DNA of 64,000 bases from Minwuia thermotolerans (GTDB lineage Bacteria; Pseudomonadota; Alphaproteobacteria; Minwuiales; Minwuiaceae): contig BQJF01000001.1 in NCBI GenBank assembly GCA_021604565.1, positions 1 to 64,000 of the forward strand, written 5' to 3'. Below the pieces are notes generated by a model. That model worked only from the letters and a program-made list of their open reading frames with translations. It ran no database searches and was not told where the DNA came from. The translations under genes and the position numbers were made by a program. Positions within the stretch are counted from its first letter, which is position 1; the number at the start of each line of letters is the position of its first letter. Below, piece after piece: positions 9,104 to 18,400 of this stretch.

Positions 9104-9583
9104 ATGCAGCAGGCCGTACCAGAATTCGATTTCCGACTGCGCCCCTACCGCTCACTGGGCCCGCGCGGGTTCCTGATCGTCATGAGCCTGATTGCAGGGA
9201 TCAGCTTCATCACAGGCCTTTTGTTCATGCTGAAGGGAGCCTGGCCGGTGTTCGGTTTCCTTGGCCTGGACGTGGCCCTGATCTGGTTCGCATTCCGTCA
9301 GAACTACCGCGCGGCGCGGGCGGAGGAACGGCTGTTCATTCAGGGCAGTGATCTGGTAGTTTCACGGCACCATGCCAACGGGCGCCAGCAGATCTGGCGC
9401 TTTCCTGCCTACTGGGCGCGTTTCGACCTGACGCCCCACCACAGCGGCGATAATGTGCTCAGCGTCGCCAGTCACGGAAATCACCTGGCCATCGGAGGGT
9501 TTCTCTCGGCGGAGGAGCGGGTGGAACTGGCCGACGAACTGACTGTTGCGATCCGGGACTGGCGTACCCGTCGACCGGCCTGA
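9104..9583 (+). CDS. DUF2244 family inner-membrane protein
   Basis: 159 residues with two membrane helices at about 23-45 and 48-65 ([19 protein letters not shown], then a Phe/Leu-rich segment), followed by a cytoplasmic domain of about 90 residues. The layout, [16 protein letters not shown] start and the later [20 protein letters not shown] segment fit DUF2244, which in alphaproteobacteria is often near cytochrome oxidase or housekeeping genes. Function unknown. It is divergent from ruvC. Confidence 0.8.
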   Translation: MQQAVPEFDFRLRPYRSLGPRGFLIVMSLIAGISFITGLLFMLKGAWPVFGFLGLDVALIWFAFRQNYRAARAEERLFIQGSDLVVSRHHANGRQQIWRFPAYWARFDLTPHHSGDNVLSVASHGNHLAIGGFLSAEERVELADELTVAIRDWRTRRPA

Positions 9584-9586
9584 GCC

Positions 9587-9940
9587 TCAGTTCCGGCTTT
9601 CCAGTGGCCAGACACCGTCAGCGATGATGCGCAGCGCCAGAACACCATTGATCCGGTCCATGGACCAGAAGCCGCCCCGGCCCCAGACGTCAGGCTCCGC
9701 CTGTGCTGCGACATGGCCGAAGTCGGCCTTGGCGACCATGGTCAGGCAGAGCATCCGTTCCCCCTTCGACATGGGGAAATCATTTGCGGCCACCCGCTCG
9801 AGAACGCCGTTCGCGGCAATCTGTTCACCGAACGCGAGCCAGTTGGTGAAATCGTCCGGACTGACCTGAAAGAAACGTTCGATGGCCGTGGTTGCGGCGC
9901 AGGCTGCCGTGTACAGGGCCTTGCTGTCTTCGTGAATCAC
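9587..9940 (-). CDS. Hypothetical protein, alpha-helical, coupled to agmatinase
   Basis: 117 residues starting at a GTG that overlaps the agmatinase stop (GTGA), with GGGGCGGAG upstream, so it is probably translated with speB. There is no signal peptide or membrane helix. Trp and Phe-rich segments (FTNWLAFGEQIAANGVLERV and DVWGRGGFWSMDRING) suggest a compact soluble fold. I do not recognise the family. It is convergent with the DUF2244 gene, whose stop lies 3 bp away. Confidence 0.7.
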   Translation of the reverse strand: MIHEDSKALYTAACAATTAIERFFQVSPDDFTNWLAFGEQIAANGVLERVAANDFPMSKGERMLCLTMVAKADFGHVAAQAEPDVWGRGGFWSMDRINGVLALRIIADGVWPLESRN

Positions 9941-10902
9941 GCGCTCCGCCCCTGGGCATGGAAGATGAACCCGAGCAGGTTCATCAGCACCTGTGCCGCC
10001 AGAAACGCCGTGGTGCCGTCCCGGTCATAGTCGGGTGCCACCTCCACCAGATCGATCCCGACCACCTCCCCACGGGAAGCCAGCCCCTGCAGGAACTCCA
10101 GGATCTCGTAGTAGAGGAATCCGCCATGGCTCGGCGTGCCGGTACCGGGCGCGATGGAGGGGTCGAAGCCATCGATGTCGATGGTCAGATAGTACCGCAC
10201 CCCTTCCGGCACCCGCGCCAGCACACCCGCCGGTCCCAGCGCCCGGAACTGGCGCACCGACAGGATGTCGGACCCGGCGGCGCGGGCGGCGGCATAGTCG
10301 TCGCGGTTCGACGACGAAACGTTGCGGATGCCGAGCTGGCTGAAACCCGTGACATGCGCCATCTCGGAGGCCCGGCGCAGCGGATTGCCATGGCCATAAC
10401 GGACGCCATGGCGCTCATCGACGAAGTCCAGATGGGCATCGATATGGATGATGTGGACCGGCGGCTGGTCATCAAAGGCGCGGATGCAGGGGATATGCAC
10501 CGAATGGTCACCGCCCAGCGTCACCGGCATCGCCCCGGCGGCCAGGATCGCCCGAACCCCCTTTTCGATATTCGCGTGGCTTGCCATTGTGTCGGTGTGG
10601 ATGATGTCCGCATCACCCACATCGACGATCCGCACCTGATCCACCGGCAGATAGGTCACGTCATCCTCATGATCATAGGCACCGCCATGACCGAAGGAGA
10701 ACAGGGTCGAAGCCTCCCGGATCGCGCGCGGGCCGAAGCGTGCACCCGCCCGGTACTGCGTGCCCATGTCGAACGGTGCCCCCATCACGGCAACGTCGGC
10801 GTCTATGGCGGACCAGTCCGTGCAGACCGGTTGCTTGCCGAAGGTGCAGAGGCCGACAAAGGGCAGGTCGAGCCTGCCGCCATCGTAAGTGTTGCTGCTC
10901 AT
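9937..10902 (-). CDS. speB: Agmatinase/ureohydrolase family enzyme
   Basis: 321 residues from the ATG at 10902. All binuclear-manganese motifs of the arginase/agmatinase fold are present: TLGGDHSVHIP, HIDAHLDFVDE, and DIDGFDPSIAPGTGTPSHGG. The family hydrolyses a guanidino substrate to urea; agmatine to putrescine is the usual call, but guanidinobutyrate or guanidinopropionate are possible. The start lies close to the 5' end of the divergent DUF1194 gene, so the two promoters must overlap coding sequence. Confidence 0.9.
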   Translation of the reverse strand: MSSNTYDGGRLDLPFVGLCTFGKQPVCTDWSAIDADVAVMGAPFDMGTQYRAGARFGPRAIREASTLFSFGHGGAYDHEDDVTYLPVDQVRIVDVGDADIIHTDTMASHANIEKGVRAILAAGAMPVTLGGDHSVHIPCIRAFDDQPPVHIIHIDAHLDFVDERHGVRYGHGNPLRRASEMAHVTGFSQLGIRNVSSSNRDDYAAARAAGSDILSVRQFRALGPAGVLARVPEGVRYYLTIDIDGFDPSIAPGTGTPSHGGFLYYEILEFLQGLASRGEVVGIDLVEVAPDYDRDGTTAFLAAQVLMNLLGFIFHAQGRSA

Positions 10903-10923
10903 CGTCGTGCCACGCTCCGCCGT

Positions 10924-11625
10924 TTGCTGTCGATCTGCACCATCCTTGCGTGCCTCGGCCTGCTGCCGCAAGCAGTGAAGGCGCAACCGGGCAGTACGGT
11001 CGATGTCGCCATCGTGCTGGCGGTCGATGCCTCAGCCAGTGTCGATGCGCAGGAATATCTGCTGCAGATCGGCGGCATTGCCCATGCCATCAGCCATCCG
11101 TCGGTGCTGTCGGTGATCGGCGGTGGCCGGAACAGGGCCATCGCCATCAGTATCGTGACCTGGGCCAGCGTGGGGGAGCAGCATATCCTGCTGCCCTGGA
11201 CCCGCATCGACGGCCCGGCAGCCGCACAGCGTGTCACGGCGCTTCTGCTGGATTCACCACGGCAGAAGTTCGCGCGCGGCGGCACCGCCATCGGCGCGGC
11301 ACTGAGCTATTCGCTGCTGCTGTTCGATCGGCTGCCCTGGCCGACGGAGCGACGGGTGATCGATGTCTCAGGTGATGGCCGGAATTCCAAGCCGCCGCTG
11401 ATCCGCAGCCTGAGACCGGAGATCGCGCGCCGTGAGGTGGTCATCAACGGCCTGCCGGTCACCGACAACGACAGCGGTCTCGCGCGCTATTACCGCGACA
11501 TCGTCATCTCGGGCTACGGGGCCTTCTCCGTCCCCACCTACAGCTTCGAGACCTTTCCCGATGCCTTCCGGATCAAGCTGATGCGGGAGATCAGGGGCGG
11601 AGCCATGGTATCGATGCAACGCTGA
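10924..11625 (+). CDS. DUF1194 family exported protein with von Willebrand A-like domain (start uncertain)
   Basis: About 233 residues. A hydrophobic leader (TILACLGLLPQAVKA) is followed by VDVAIVLAVDASASVDAQEY, a vWA-like start with a DxSxS metal-site motif, and by HILLPWTRIDG, GGTAIGAAL and VIDVSGDGRNS, all typical of DUF1194. The problem is the start: no ATG or GTG is in frame between the end of the divergent speB gene and the leader, only a TTG at 10924 with no clear ribosome site; an upstream start inside speB antisense is possible. Role unknown, probably periplasmic. Confidence 0.8.
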   Translation: MLSICTILACLGLLPQAVKAQPGSTVDVAIVLAVDASASVDAQEYLLQIGGIAHAISHPSVLSVIGGGRNRAIAISIVTWASVGEQHILLPWTRIDGPAAAQRVTALLLDSPRQKFARGGTAIGAALSYSLLLFDRLPWPTERRVIDVSGDGRNSKPPLIRSLRPEIARREVVINGLPVTDNDSGLARYYRDIVISGYGAFSVPTYSFETFPDAFRIKLMREIRGGAMVSMQR

Positions 11626-11806
11626 CTTCGCCGCTTCGGCCCTTGCCCAAGCGAACCTGAACGCCTATCAAGGGCGCATGTTGCAGTGCAGCATGAAAAA
11701 TTCATCCGCTGCCCGCCCGAAGGCACCTCTGATCCCTGCCCCACGGCCACAATGATATCACCTGACGCGACCCGCTCTTGCGGGCCATGCCTGCTGGAGA
11801 CGCCCC

Positions 11807-13297
11807 GTGAAAACCGACCTGATGTCGCGCCTGCGCAATGAATGGATTGGCAACCTGCGCGGTGATGTCCTTGCCGGCCTCGTCGTGGCTCTGGCCCTGA
11901 TACCGGAAGCCATTGCCTTCTCCATCATCGCCGGTGTCGATCCGAAGGTCGGGCTGTTCGCGTCATTCTCCATCGCCGTGATCACGGCGATTGCGGGCGG
12001 CCGCCCCGGCATGATCTCCGCCGCGACGGCGGCCACGGCGGTGCTGATGATCACCTTGGTGAAGGAACATGGGCTGCAGTACCTGCTGGCCGCGACGGTA
12101 CTGGCGGGACTGATGCAGATCGCGGCGGGGGCGCTCAGGCTCGGCACCGTCATGCGGTTCGTGTCCAAGTCGGTGATGACCGGCTTCGTCAATGCCCTCG
12201 CCATCCTGATCTTCATGGCGCAGTTGCCGGAGCTGATCGGTGTGCCCTGGATGACCTATGTCATGGTCGCCGCGGGACTGGCCATCATCTACCTGCTGCC
12301 GCGCCTGACGCGGGCCATCCCCTCCCCGCTTGTCTGCATCGTTGCCCTGACCGCCGTGACGCTGACCTTCGACATGGACCTGCGCACCGTCGGTGACATC
12401 GGCGAACTGCCGTCCACCCTGCCGGTCTTCCTGCTGCCCGACATTCCGCTGACCCTGGAAACCCTGCTGATCATCCTGCCCTATTCGGCAGCGGTGGCGA
12501 CCGTCGGCCTGCTGGAGTCGCTGATGACCGCCTCCATCGTCGATGAACTGACCGACACCAGCAGCGACCGCAACCGCGAATGCGTCGGCCAGGGCCTGGC
12601 CAATACTGCCACAGGCTTCATCGGCGGCATGGCCGGCTGCGCCATGATCGGCCAGTCGATCATCAACGTGAAATCCGGTGGCCGGGGCCGCCTGTCCTGC
12701 CTCTGTGCCGGTGTCTTCCTGCTGATCCTGGTGGTGGTGCTGGGCGACTGGGTCAGCATCATTCCCATGGCGGCGCTGGTCGCGATCATGATCATGGTCT
12801 CCATCGGCACCTTCAGCTGGACCTCGCTGAGGAACCTGCGGGAGCATCCGGGATCCTCCTCCATCGTCATGCTGGCGACCGTCATCACCGTGGTCTTCAC
12901 CCACAATCTGGCCATCGGCGTGCTGATCGGCGTGCTGCTGTCCGGCATCTTCTTCGCCTGGAAGATCGCGCAGATCTTCCGCGTCACCTCCACGCTCTCC
13001 GAGGATGAGACCCACCGGACCTATCTGGTGCAGGGACAGCTGTTCTTCGCCTCCGTCGATGACTTCAGCGCATCCTTCGATTTCAAGGAGGCGCTGGACA
13101 GCGTCACCATTGACGTCAGCCGCGCCCACATCTGGGACATCTCGGCTGTTGCCGCGCTGGACATGGCGGTGCTGAAGTTCCGGCGCGAAGGGGCGGAGAC
13201 AGACCTCATCGGCCTCAACCGGGCCAGCGAGACCATCGTCGACCGGCTGGGCATCCACGACAAGCCTGACGCCCTCGACCGCCTGATGGGGCACTGA
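11807..13297 (+). CDS. SulP family inorganic anion transporter with STAS domain
   Basis: 496 residues from a GTG with GGAGAC just upstream. There are ten or more membrane segments from residue 18 to about 395, with the SulP hallmark region [19 protein letters not shown] near the N-terminus and a conserved [20 protein letters not shown] segment. A cytoplasmic STAS domain occupies about 405-490. Members move sulfate, bicarbonate or other anions. The lack of cys sulfate genes or a carbonic anhydrase nearby leaves the substrate open. It is convergent with the symporter gene, 7 bp apart. Confidence 0.93.
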   Translation: MKTDLMSRLRNEWIGNLRGDVLAGLVVALALIPEAIAFSIIAGVDPKVGLFASFSIAVITAIAGGRPGMISAATAATAVLMITLVKEHGLQYLLAATVLAGLMQIAAGALRLGTVMRFVSKSVMTGFVNALAILIFMAQLPELIGVPWMTYVMVAAGLAIIYLLPRLTRAIPSPLVCIVALTAVTLTFDMDLRTVGDIGELPSTLPVFLLPDIPLTLETLLIILPYSAAVATVGLLESLMTASIVDELTDTSSDRNRECVGQGLANTATGFIGGMAGCAMIGQSIINVKSGGRGRLSCLCAGVFLLILVVVLGDWVSIIPMAALVAIMIMVSIGTFSWTSLRNLREHPGSSSIVMLATVITVVFTHNLAIGVLIGVLLSGIFFAWKIAQIFRVTSTLSEDETHRTYLVQGQLFFASVDDFSASFDFKEALDSVTIDVSRAHIWDISAVAALDMAVLKFRREGAETDLIGLNRASETIVDRLGIHDKPDALDRLMGH

Positions 13298-13304
13298 CGC
13301 CGGG

Positions 13305-14678
13305 TCAGCCCGCCTCCGGTTCGGCAGCAGGTTCGGCATCATCTGCCGTCTGCCGGTCCACCACGACGCAGGCCACCATGTCGCCCGTGACATTGACCAC
13401 CGTGCGGCACATGTCGAGCAACCGGTCGACGCCGAGGATGATCGCCACTCCGGCGGCAGGGATGCCGACGCTGGAGAGGATGGTGGCCAGGATGACAACC
13501 CCTACCCCAGGCGTGCCCGGCGAACCGATGGCCGCGCCGGTGGCCATGACGACGACGAGGACAATGCCCCCGATCCCCAGGTCGATGCCGAAGATCTGCG
13601 CCAGGAAGATCGTCGCGACACCCTGATAGAGCGCCGTGCCCGCCATGTTGATCGTGGTGCCCAGCGGCACGACGAAGCGGGCAACCTCGCTGCGCACCTT
13701 CAGGCGGTTCTCCACCGTGGTCAGGGTGAGTGGCATCACGGCGGCGGAACTGGAGGTGGAGAAGGCCAGCAGCATGACATCCCGGATATCGCGCAGAAAG
13801 CCGACGGGGCCACGCCGCGTCTGCAGCCAGACCACCAGCAGATAGAGGCACAGCAACAGGAACAGTCCCAGCAGCACGGTCACCACATACATCCCCGTGC
13901 CCAGCAGTGCCGACAGTCCGATGCGCGACGTGATGTTGGCCAGCAGCCCGAAGACGGCCAGCGGCGCGAACCGCAGTACCCAGCTCACGATCACCATGCA
14001 GACCGCCTGCACGGAGGCGAGCAGTTCCAGCAGCGGCAAGCGTTGTTCCTGCGGTGTCATCACCAGGGCGATGCCGAGGATCGCGGAGGCGATGACGATC
14101 TGCAGCATGTTGCCGCTGACAAAGGTGCTGAGCGGATCCGTGGGGAACAGGCCGACGATCATGTCGGGTATCTGATCGACCCGGGGTGGGGCCGGACTTG
14201 CGGTCGTGGCGACATTGCCTGCCGTCGCCAGCGCCTCCCCCACCGCGCTGCGGTCAACGAAGCTGCCCGGCTCGATCAGCAGCGCGACGGCGACACCGAT
14301 GGCCACCGCGCACAGGGTGGTCAGGATGAAGAAGCCGACCGCCCGACCGCCGATGCGGCCCAGACTGGACCCGCCACCGCCCGCCGAAATGCCACGAATG
14401 ACCGAGGCCACCACCAGCGGCACGACAACGAACTGGATCGCCAGCAGAAACAGCCGCCCCGGCAGCGCCACCCAGTTGCCGACCAGCGACGAGATATCCG
14501 CCGAAACCAGTTCCGCCGTCGGCCCGATCAGCGTCCCGAAGCCGACACCGAGAAACATCGCCACCAGCACCTGCAGCCACAGCCGCTCCCGGATCAGCGA
14601 GAACAGGTGCCGCCGCAGGCCCGGCAAGGAGCGGGTGGGGGTCTCGGTGGTCGGGACGGGATCGGTTTCGCTGGTCAT
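13305..14678 (-). CDS. Dicarboxylate/amino acid:cation symporter (DAACS family)
   Basis: 457 residues with about eight membrane helices and the two re-entrant loops of the GltP/DctA fold: the serine-rich hairpin AFSTSSSAAVMPLTL and the NMAGTALYQGVATIFLAQ segment with the sodium/proton site motif. The N-terminal cytoplasmic tail is Thr/Pro-rich. It takes up C4-dicarboxylates or acidic amino acids with Na+ or H+. The sequence turns AT-rich right upstream of its start, at the edge of the neighbouring island. Confidence 0.93.
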   Translation of the reverse strand: MTSETDPVPTTETPTRSLPGLRRHLFSLIRERLWLQVLVAMFLGVGFGTLIGPTAELVSADISSLVGNWVALPGRLFLLAIQFVVVPLVVASVIRGISAGGGGSSLGRIGGRAVGFFILTTLCAVAIGVAVALLIEPGSFVDRSAVGEALATAGNVATTASPAPPRVDQIPDMIVGLFPTDPLSTFVSGNMLQIVIASAILGIALVMTPQEQRLPLLELLASVQAVCMVIVSWVLRFAPLAVFGLLANITSRIGLSALLGTGMYVVTVLLGLFLLLCLYLLVVWLQTRRGPVGFLRDIRDVMLLAFSTSSSAAVMPLTLTTVENRLKVRSEVARFVVPLGTTINMAGTALYQGVATIFLAQIFGIDLGIGGIVLVVVMATGAAIGSPGTPGVGVVILATILSSVGIPAAGVAIILGVDRLLDMCRTVVNVTGDMVACVVVDRQTADDAEPAAEPEAG

Positions 14679-14927
14679 GGCATTTCCTTTAGCTTGGCAA
14701 CTCCAAAGACTCGCACGCTCTGCTGGAAAAAATCATGACCGAAATCAAAAATTTGAAGCTCTAGGATATCCAGCACCAATCTATCAACACGCTGGTAAAC
14801 CGCTGCATATTTTGACGATTGTTCAACGACATCAAACTCGCAGAGCGCAACTTGACTGACACCGGACGGAAAGCCGATACTCGATTCGAGAACTCATAGC
14901 CGCCAACCTAGCATAAGAAAAAAGTAA
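14679..14927. other. AT-rich junction between the symporter gene and the P-loop ATPase gene
   Basis: The base composition falls sharply from the GC-rich level of the neighbours. Short peptides can be read in more than one frame but all are broken by stops and none was recognised. The last bases before the next ATG are a run of A residues (aagaaaaaagtaa) with no strong Shine-Dalgarno, so the region probably carries the promoter of the 14928 gene and remnants of transferred DNA. Confidence 0.5.
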
Positions 14928-17270
14928 ATGACTAACATTAAAAAAATGGCATTTTTTGCGTACACTTCGCGAGATCAAGAACTTTCAATAAGAATAATGA
15001 ACGGTATTCGTCGCGCCAATGCAGTTACAAGCTCTCCTGTTTACTACGAGCCTTGGGAATACAACGAAATATCTGGAACACAGTTAATTTCTCCTATAAT
15101 TTCAAAAATTGAAGAATCTGCATACATAGTTGCTGATATAACTTATATCAACAACAACGTCATCTATGAAATAGGTTATGCCATTGGAAAAAATAAGAAA
15201 GTTTTTCTTATAAGAAATGCAGAAATCGAAGGTGATTCCGAATTAACGACAAAAATTGGCATTTTCGATACGATAGGATATGTAAAATACTCTGGCCCAG
15301 AAGATTTGCGAAATATTTTGCTAAGCCATGTTGACGAATCTCCCTTGCCATTCGATTTATCTTTAGACAGAAGAGCGCCCGTCTATATTTTTCCAAGCAT
15401 GTTGAAAGAAGAGGCCTCACAGAATTTGATAGCTCGAATTAAGAAGGCACGATTTAGGTACAGATCATTTTCTACAATTGAAGATATTCGCCTATCAGCA
15501 ACAGATGCCATTAATCAGGTTGCAAGGTCTGCTGGAATAATTGCCATGTACGATCAAGACAACAGTATTCAAGGCGCCCGTTCAATGTTTATTTCGGGGC
15601 TTGCGGACGGAATGGAAAAGCCACTGCTCCTTCTTTCGTCGTATGACACAATAATGCCATTAGATGTACGCGATATTACTAGATTGTTTAGACACCCTGA
15701 TGATATATCAGATTTTGTTGCTGATTTTTGCCCTCTTATTAATTCAAAATTGCAAGAAACATTAGTCGTTACCTCGTCTGACAGCAACTTACTTTCTAGG
15801 ATTTCTGTAGGAGATCCAACTGCAGAAAATGAAATGACTACTATTGATAACTACTATTTAGAGACCGATCAGTTTCTTCGCGCGATGCGCGGAGAAGTAA
15901 ATTTGGTAGTGGGGCGAAAAGGATCTGGAAAAACTGCCCTTTTTATAAGCCTTCGTAACGCCACGAGATCTGACAAACGAAATATTGTAGTTGACCTCAA
16001 ACCTGAGAGCTATCAATTATTGAAGCTAAAGGAAAAGATACTCTCATATTTGACTGAAGGATCACAGCAATACTTAATTACGGCATTCTGGGAATATTTA
16101 ATACTACTGGAAGTGGCGTATAAACTTCTTGAAAAAGACAAAAGAATTTATAGACAAAATCACAATATAACAGAATTATACCAAAACCTGGAAGAAATAT
16201 ACCAGACCGAAGAAAGTGTTTCTGAAGGAGATTTCTCCGAGAGGCTCATGAATCTCTCTGAATCAGTCACAGGATTTTACAAAAATAAGTTCGGCGCCTC
16301 TGAACACACAACGATTACAACGCAAGATCTTACAGAAATACTATACCGACATGATATCAAAAATTTGAAAATACTCGTCAGCAAATATCTGAACTTCAAA
16401 GGAAATGTACTTGTTTTATTTGATAACATTGACAAGAGCTGGTCTACTCTAGGTGTAGATCGCGCTGACGCAACAACACTGCGCTGTCTAATCGATGCAA
16501 GTCGCAAAGTTGAGCGCGATATGCAACGACAAGGGCATGTATTTCGGTGCGTCGTGTTTGTACGAAACGATGTGTATCAACATTTGATGGCCAATTCTGC
16601 TGATTATGGCAAAGAAATGCGAGCCGCACTTGATTGGAGTGATCCAGATTTGTTGAGAGAAATGCTGTTTTTGGGGCTGCTCTCAAATTTGGACTCCGAA
16701 GACAGGGAAAAGACTTTTGAGGAAATTTGGTCTTTGATTGCCTCATCGCATGTTCTTGGCGAAGAAAGTTCAAGTTTCATTATCGACAGATCGCTCATGA
16801 GGCCTCGGAATGTGCTGAAATTATTTAGCCACGCTCGAGCATTCGCGGTGAATTTTCGAAAAAATGTGATAGAAGAAGAAGATTTTGTCAAAGGATACAG
16901 AACTTACTCACAGGATCTCCTCACGGAGCTCGACCGTGAAATTAGCGACGTTCATCCAGAAGCTAGGAATTTGCTATATTATTTTGTCGGAAGCGAGCCG
17001 CGCATTGACCACGACAAATTATTTTCTTTCTTTTCAGAGGCTGAAATAGACGTCGATTGCTGGGATAGCATCAGAGATTTTCTGTTGTATCATGGTGTAT
17101 TGGGAATAAATGTAGAGCAAAATGACTTTTATATTTTTGATTTCGGATATGATCTCAGACAAATTGAGATTCGTCTTAAACGTGCCGGAAATAGAGCTCT
17201 GTTTGTCATCAATCCAGCCTTCGTTGCTGCATTGGGAATTCGAGACAGTTTGCTTGAACAATATGATTGA
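14928..17270 (+). CDS. TIR/deoxyribosyltransferase-like plus P-loop ATPase protein (Sll1717-like), candidate defence gene
   Basis: 780 residues, strikingly AT-rich with non-host codon use. Residues 7-135 form a flavodoxin-like domain starting MAFFAYTSRD and containing VADITYINNNVIYEIGYAIG (66-86), in which Glu81 sits where TIR NADases and nucleoside deoxyribosyltransferases have the catalytic Glu. Residues 150-270 look like a second copy of the same fold (PVYIFPSML, ARSAGIIAMYDQ, MFISGLADGMEKPLLLL) without that Glu. Residues 320-550 hold a P-loop NTPase: Walker A GRKGSGKTA at 329-337, Walker B VLVLFDNID at 494-502 and FVRNDVY with a sensor-type Arg at 546. The ATPase part resembles the Sll1717 family of P-loop ATPases. 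Such effector plus switch-ATPase proteins are often antiphage; that role is inferred. Confidence 0.75.
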   Translation: MTNIKKMAFFAYTSRDQELSIRIMNGIRRANAVTSSPVYYEPWEYNEISGTQLISPIISKIEESAYIVADITYINNNVIYEIGYAIGKNKKVFLIRNAEIEGDSELTTKIGIFDTIGYVKYSGPEDLRNILLSHVDESPLPFDLSLDRRAPVYIFPSMLKEEASQNLIARIKKARFRYRSFSTIEDIRLSATDAINQVARSAGIIAMYDQDNSIQGARSMFISGLADGMEKPLLLLSSYDTIMPLDVRDITRLFRHPDDISDFVADFCPLINSKLQETLVVTSSDSNLLSRISVGDPTAENEMTTIDNYYLETDQFLRAMRGEVNLVVGRKGSGKTALFISLRNATRSDKRNIVVDLKPESYQLLKLKEKILSYLTEGSQQYLITAFWEYLILLEVAYKLLEKDKRIYRQNHNITELYQNLEEIYQTEESVSEGDFSERLMNLSESVTGFYKNKFGASEHTTITTQDLTEILYRHDIKNLKILVSKYLNFKGNVLVLFDNIDKSWSTLGVDRADATTLRCLIDASRKVERDMQRQGHVFRCVVFVRNDVYQHLMANSADYGKEMRAALDWSDPDLLREMLFLGLLSNLDSEDREKTFEEIWSLIASSHVLGEESSSFIIDRSLMRPRNVLKLFSHARAFAVNFRKNVIEEEDFVKGYRTYSQDLLTELDREISDVHPEARNLLYYFVGSEPRIDHDKLFSFFSEAEIDVDCWDSIRDFLLYHGVLGINVEQNDFYIFDFGYDLRQIEIRLKRAGNRALFVINPAFVAALGIRDSLLEQYD

Positions 17271-17288
17271 GAAGCATGCGGCCGATCT

Positions 17289-17396
17289 CTAAAGCACCAC
17301 CCGCAACACCAGCGCCACGACCCCCAGCGTTGCGACGCCCGCGATCCAGTAGGCGATGAACCAGAGCCAGCGCTTTCCCCGGGTGCTCTCCACCAT
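17289..17396 (-). CDS. DUF2474/CydX-like small cytochrome bd subunit
   Basis: 35 residues: a basic start MVESTRGKRWLWFIAYWIAG followed by a hydrophobic helix ending in RVVL. The ATG overlaps the cydB stop (TGATG), so it is translationally coupled. DUF2474 and CydX-type peptides of this size follow cydB in many operons and stabilise the bd oxidase at the haem site. It was found by reading downstream of cydB for the expected small subunit. Its stop is only 18 bp from the stop of the convergent island gene, so no terminator fits between them. Confidence 0.8.
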   Translation of the reverse strand: MVESTRGKRWLWFIAYWIAGVATLGVVALVLRVVL

Positions 17397-18400
17397 CAGT
17401 GGTAGCCGTCGCCGACCCGGACCTTGCCGCGGAACACCCAGTAGGCATAGGCGGTATAGGCGAGGATGATGGGGATCAGGATCAGGGTGCCAACCAGGGC
17501 AAAGCCGAGGCTTTCATCCGGGGCGGCGGCTTCGGCGATGGTCAGGCCCGGGGGGACCATCATCGGATAGAAGCTGATGCCGATACCGATGAAGCTGAGC
17601 ACGAACATGCCCAGCGCCGCGAGGAACGGCTGCAGGTCATACTGCCGACGCAAGCCGCTGTAGAGCAGCCATGTGGTGCCCATCAGCAGCACCGGCACGG
17701 CGAAGGTGTAGAGGCTGCCCGGCAGGTTGAACCAGCGCTGGAAATAGACCGGGTCCTGGAAGGGTGTCAGCAGGCTGACGGCACCGATGAAGGCAAGTGT
17801 CACAATACCGAGCCGGAAGGCATAGCCGCGCATCCGGGACTGCAGCGGCCCCTCCGTCTTCAGCACCAGCCAGGTCGCGCCCAGCAGGGCATATCCGGCC
17901 ACCAGCGCCACGCCGGTCAGCACGGAGAACGGCGTCAGCCAGTCCCACCAGCCCCCGGCATAGGCCCGGCCCTGGACCTCGATGCCCTGCACCAGCGCAC
18001 CAAGGGCAATGCCCTGGCACAGGGCGGCAAGCGTCGAGCCACCAAAGAAGGCTGCGTCCCAGACACCTTTCCAGCGCTCGGTCCGCCAGCGGAACTCGAA
18101 CGCCACGCCCCGGAAGACCAGCGCCAGCAGCATCAGCGTGATCGGCATGTAGAGCGCGGGCATGACCACGGCATAGGCCAGCGGGAAAACGGCGAACAGG
18201 CCGCCACCGCCCAGCACCAGCCAGGTCTCGTTGCCGTCCCAGACCGGCGCCACGGCATTCATCATGACATCACGGTCATCGCGGGAACGCCCGGTCGGAA
18301 ACAGGATGCCGATCCCCAGGTCGAAACCGTCCAGCACCACATAGGTCAGCACCGCGAAGGCGATCAGACCGGCCCAGACAAAGGCGAGATCAAACGGCAT
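17396..18400 (-). CDS. cydB: Cytochrome bd-type quinol oxidase subunit II
   Basis: 334 residues from the ATG at 18400, typical of CioB/CydB. It begins with a membrane segment containing YVVLDGFDLGIGILFP and has NAVAPVWDGNETWLVLGGGG, FRGVAFEFRW and about eight to nine helices. CydB supports haem binding by CydA in the inner membrane quinol oxidase. The start lies 11 bp inside the end of cydA, so the subunits are co-translated. Order cydA-cydB-DUF2474. Confidence 0.96.
   Translation of the reverse strand: MPFDLAFVWAGLIAFAVLTYVVLDGFDLGIGILFPTGRSRDDRDVMMNAVAPVWDGNETWLVLGGGGLFAVFPLAYAVVMPALYMPITLMLLALVFRGVAFEFRWRTERWKGVWDAAFFGGSTLAALCQGIALGALVQGIEVQGRAYAGGWWDWLTPFSVLTGVALVAGYALLGATWLVLKTEGPLQSRMRGYAFRLGIVTLAFIGAVSLLTPFQDPVYFQRWFNLPGSLYTFAVPVLLMGTTWLLYSGLRRQYDLQPFLAALGMFVLSFIGIGISFYPMMVPPGLTIAEAAAPDESLGFALVGTLILIPIILAYTAYAYWVFRGKVRVGDGYH

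Noticed and set aside
14700-14927. Possible transposase fragment before the P-loop gene
   Set aside because: Short peptides are readable but full of stops and match nothing I recognise; treated as AT-rich junction.
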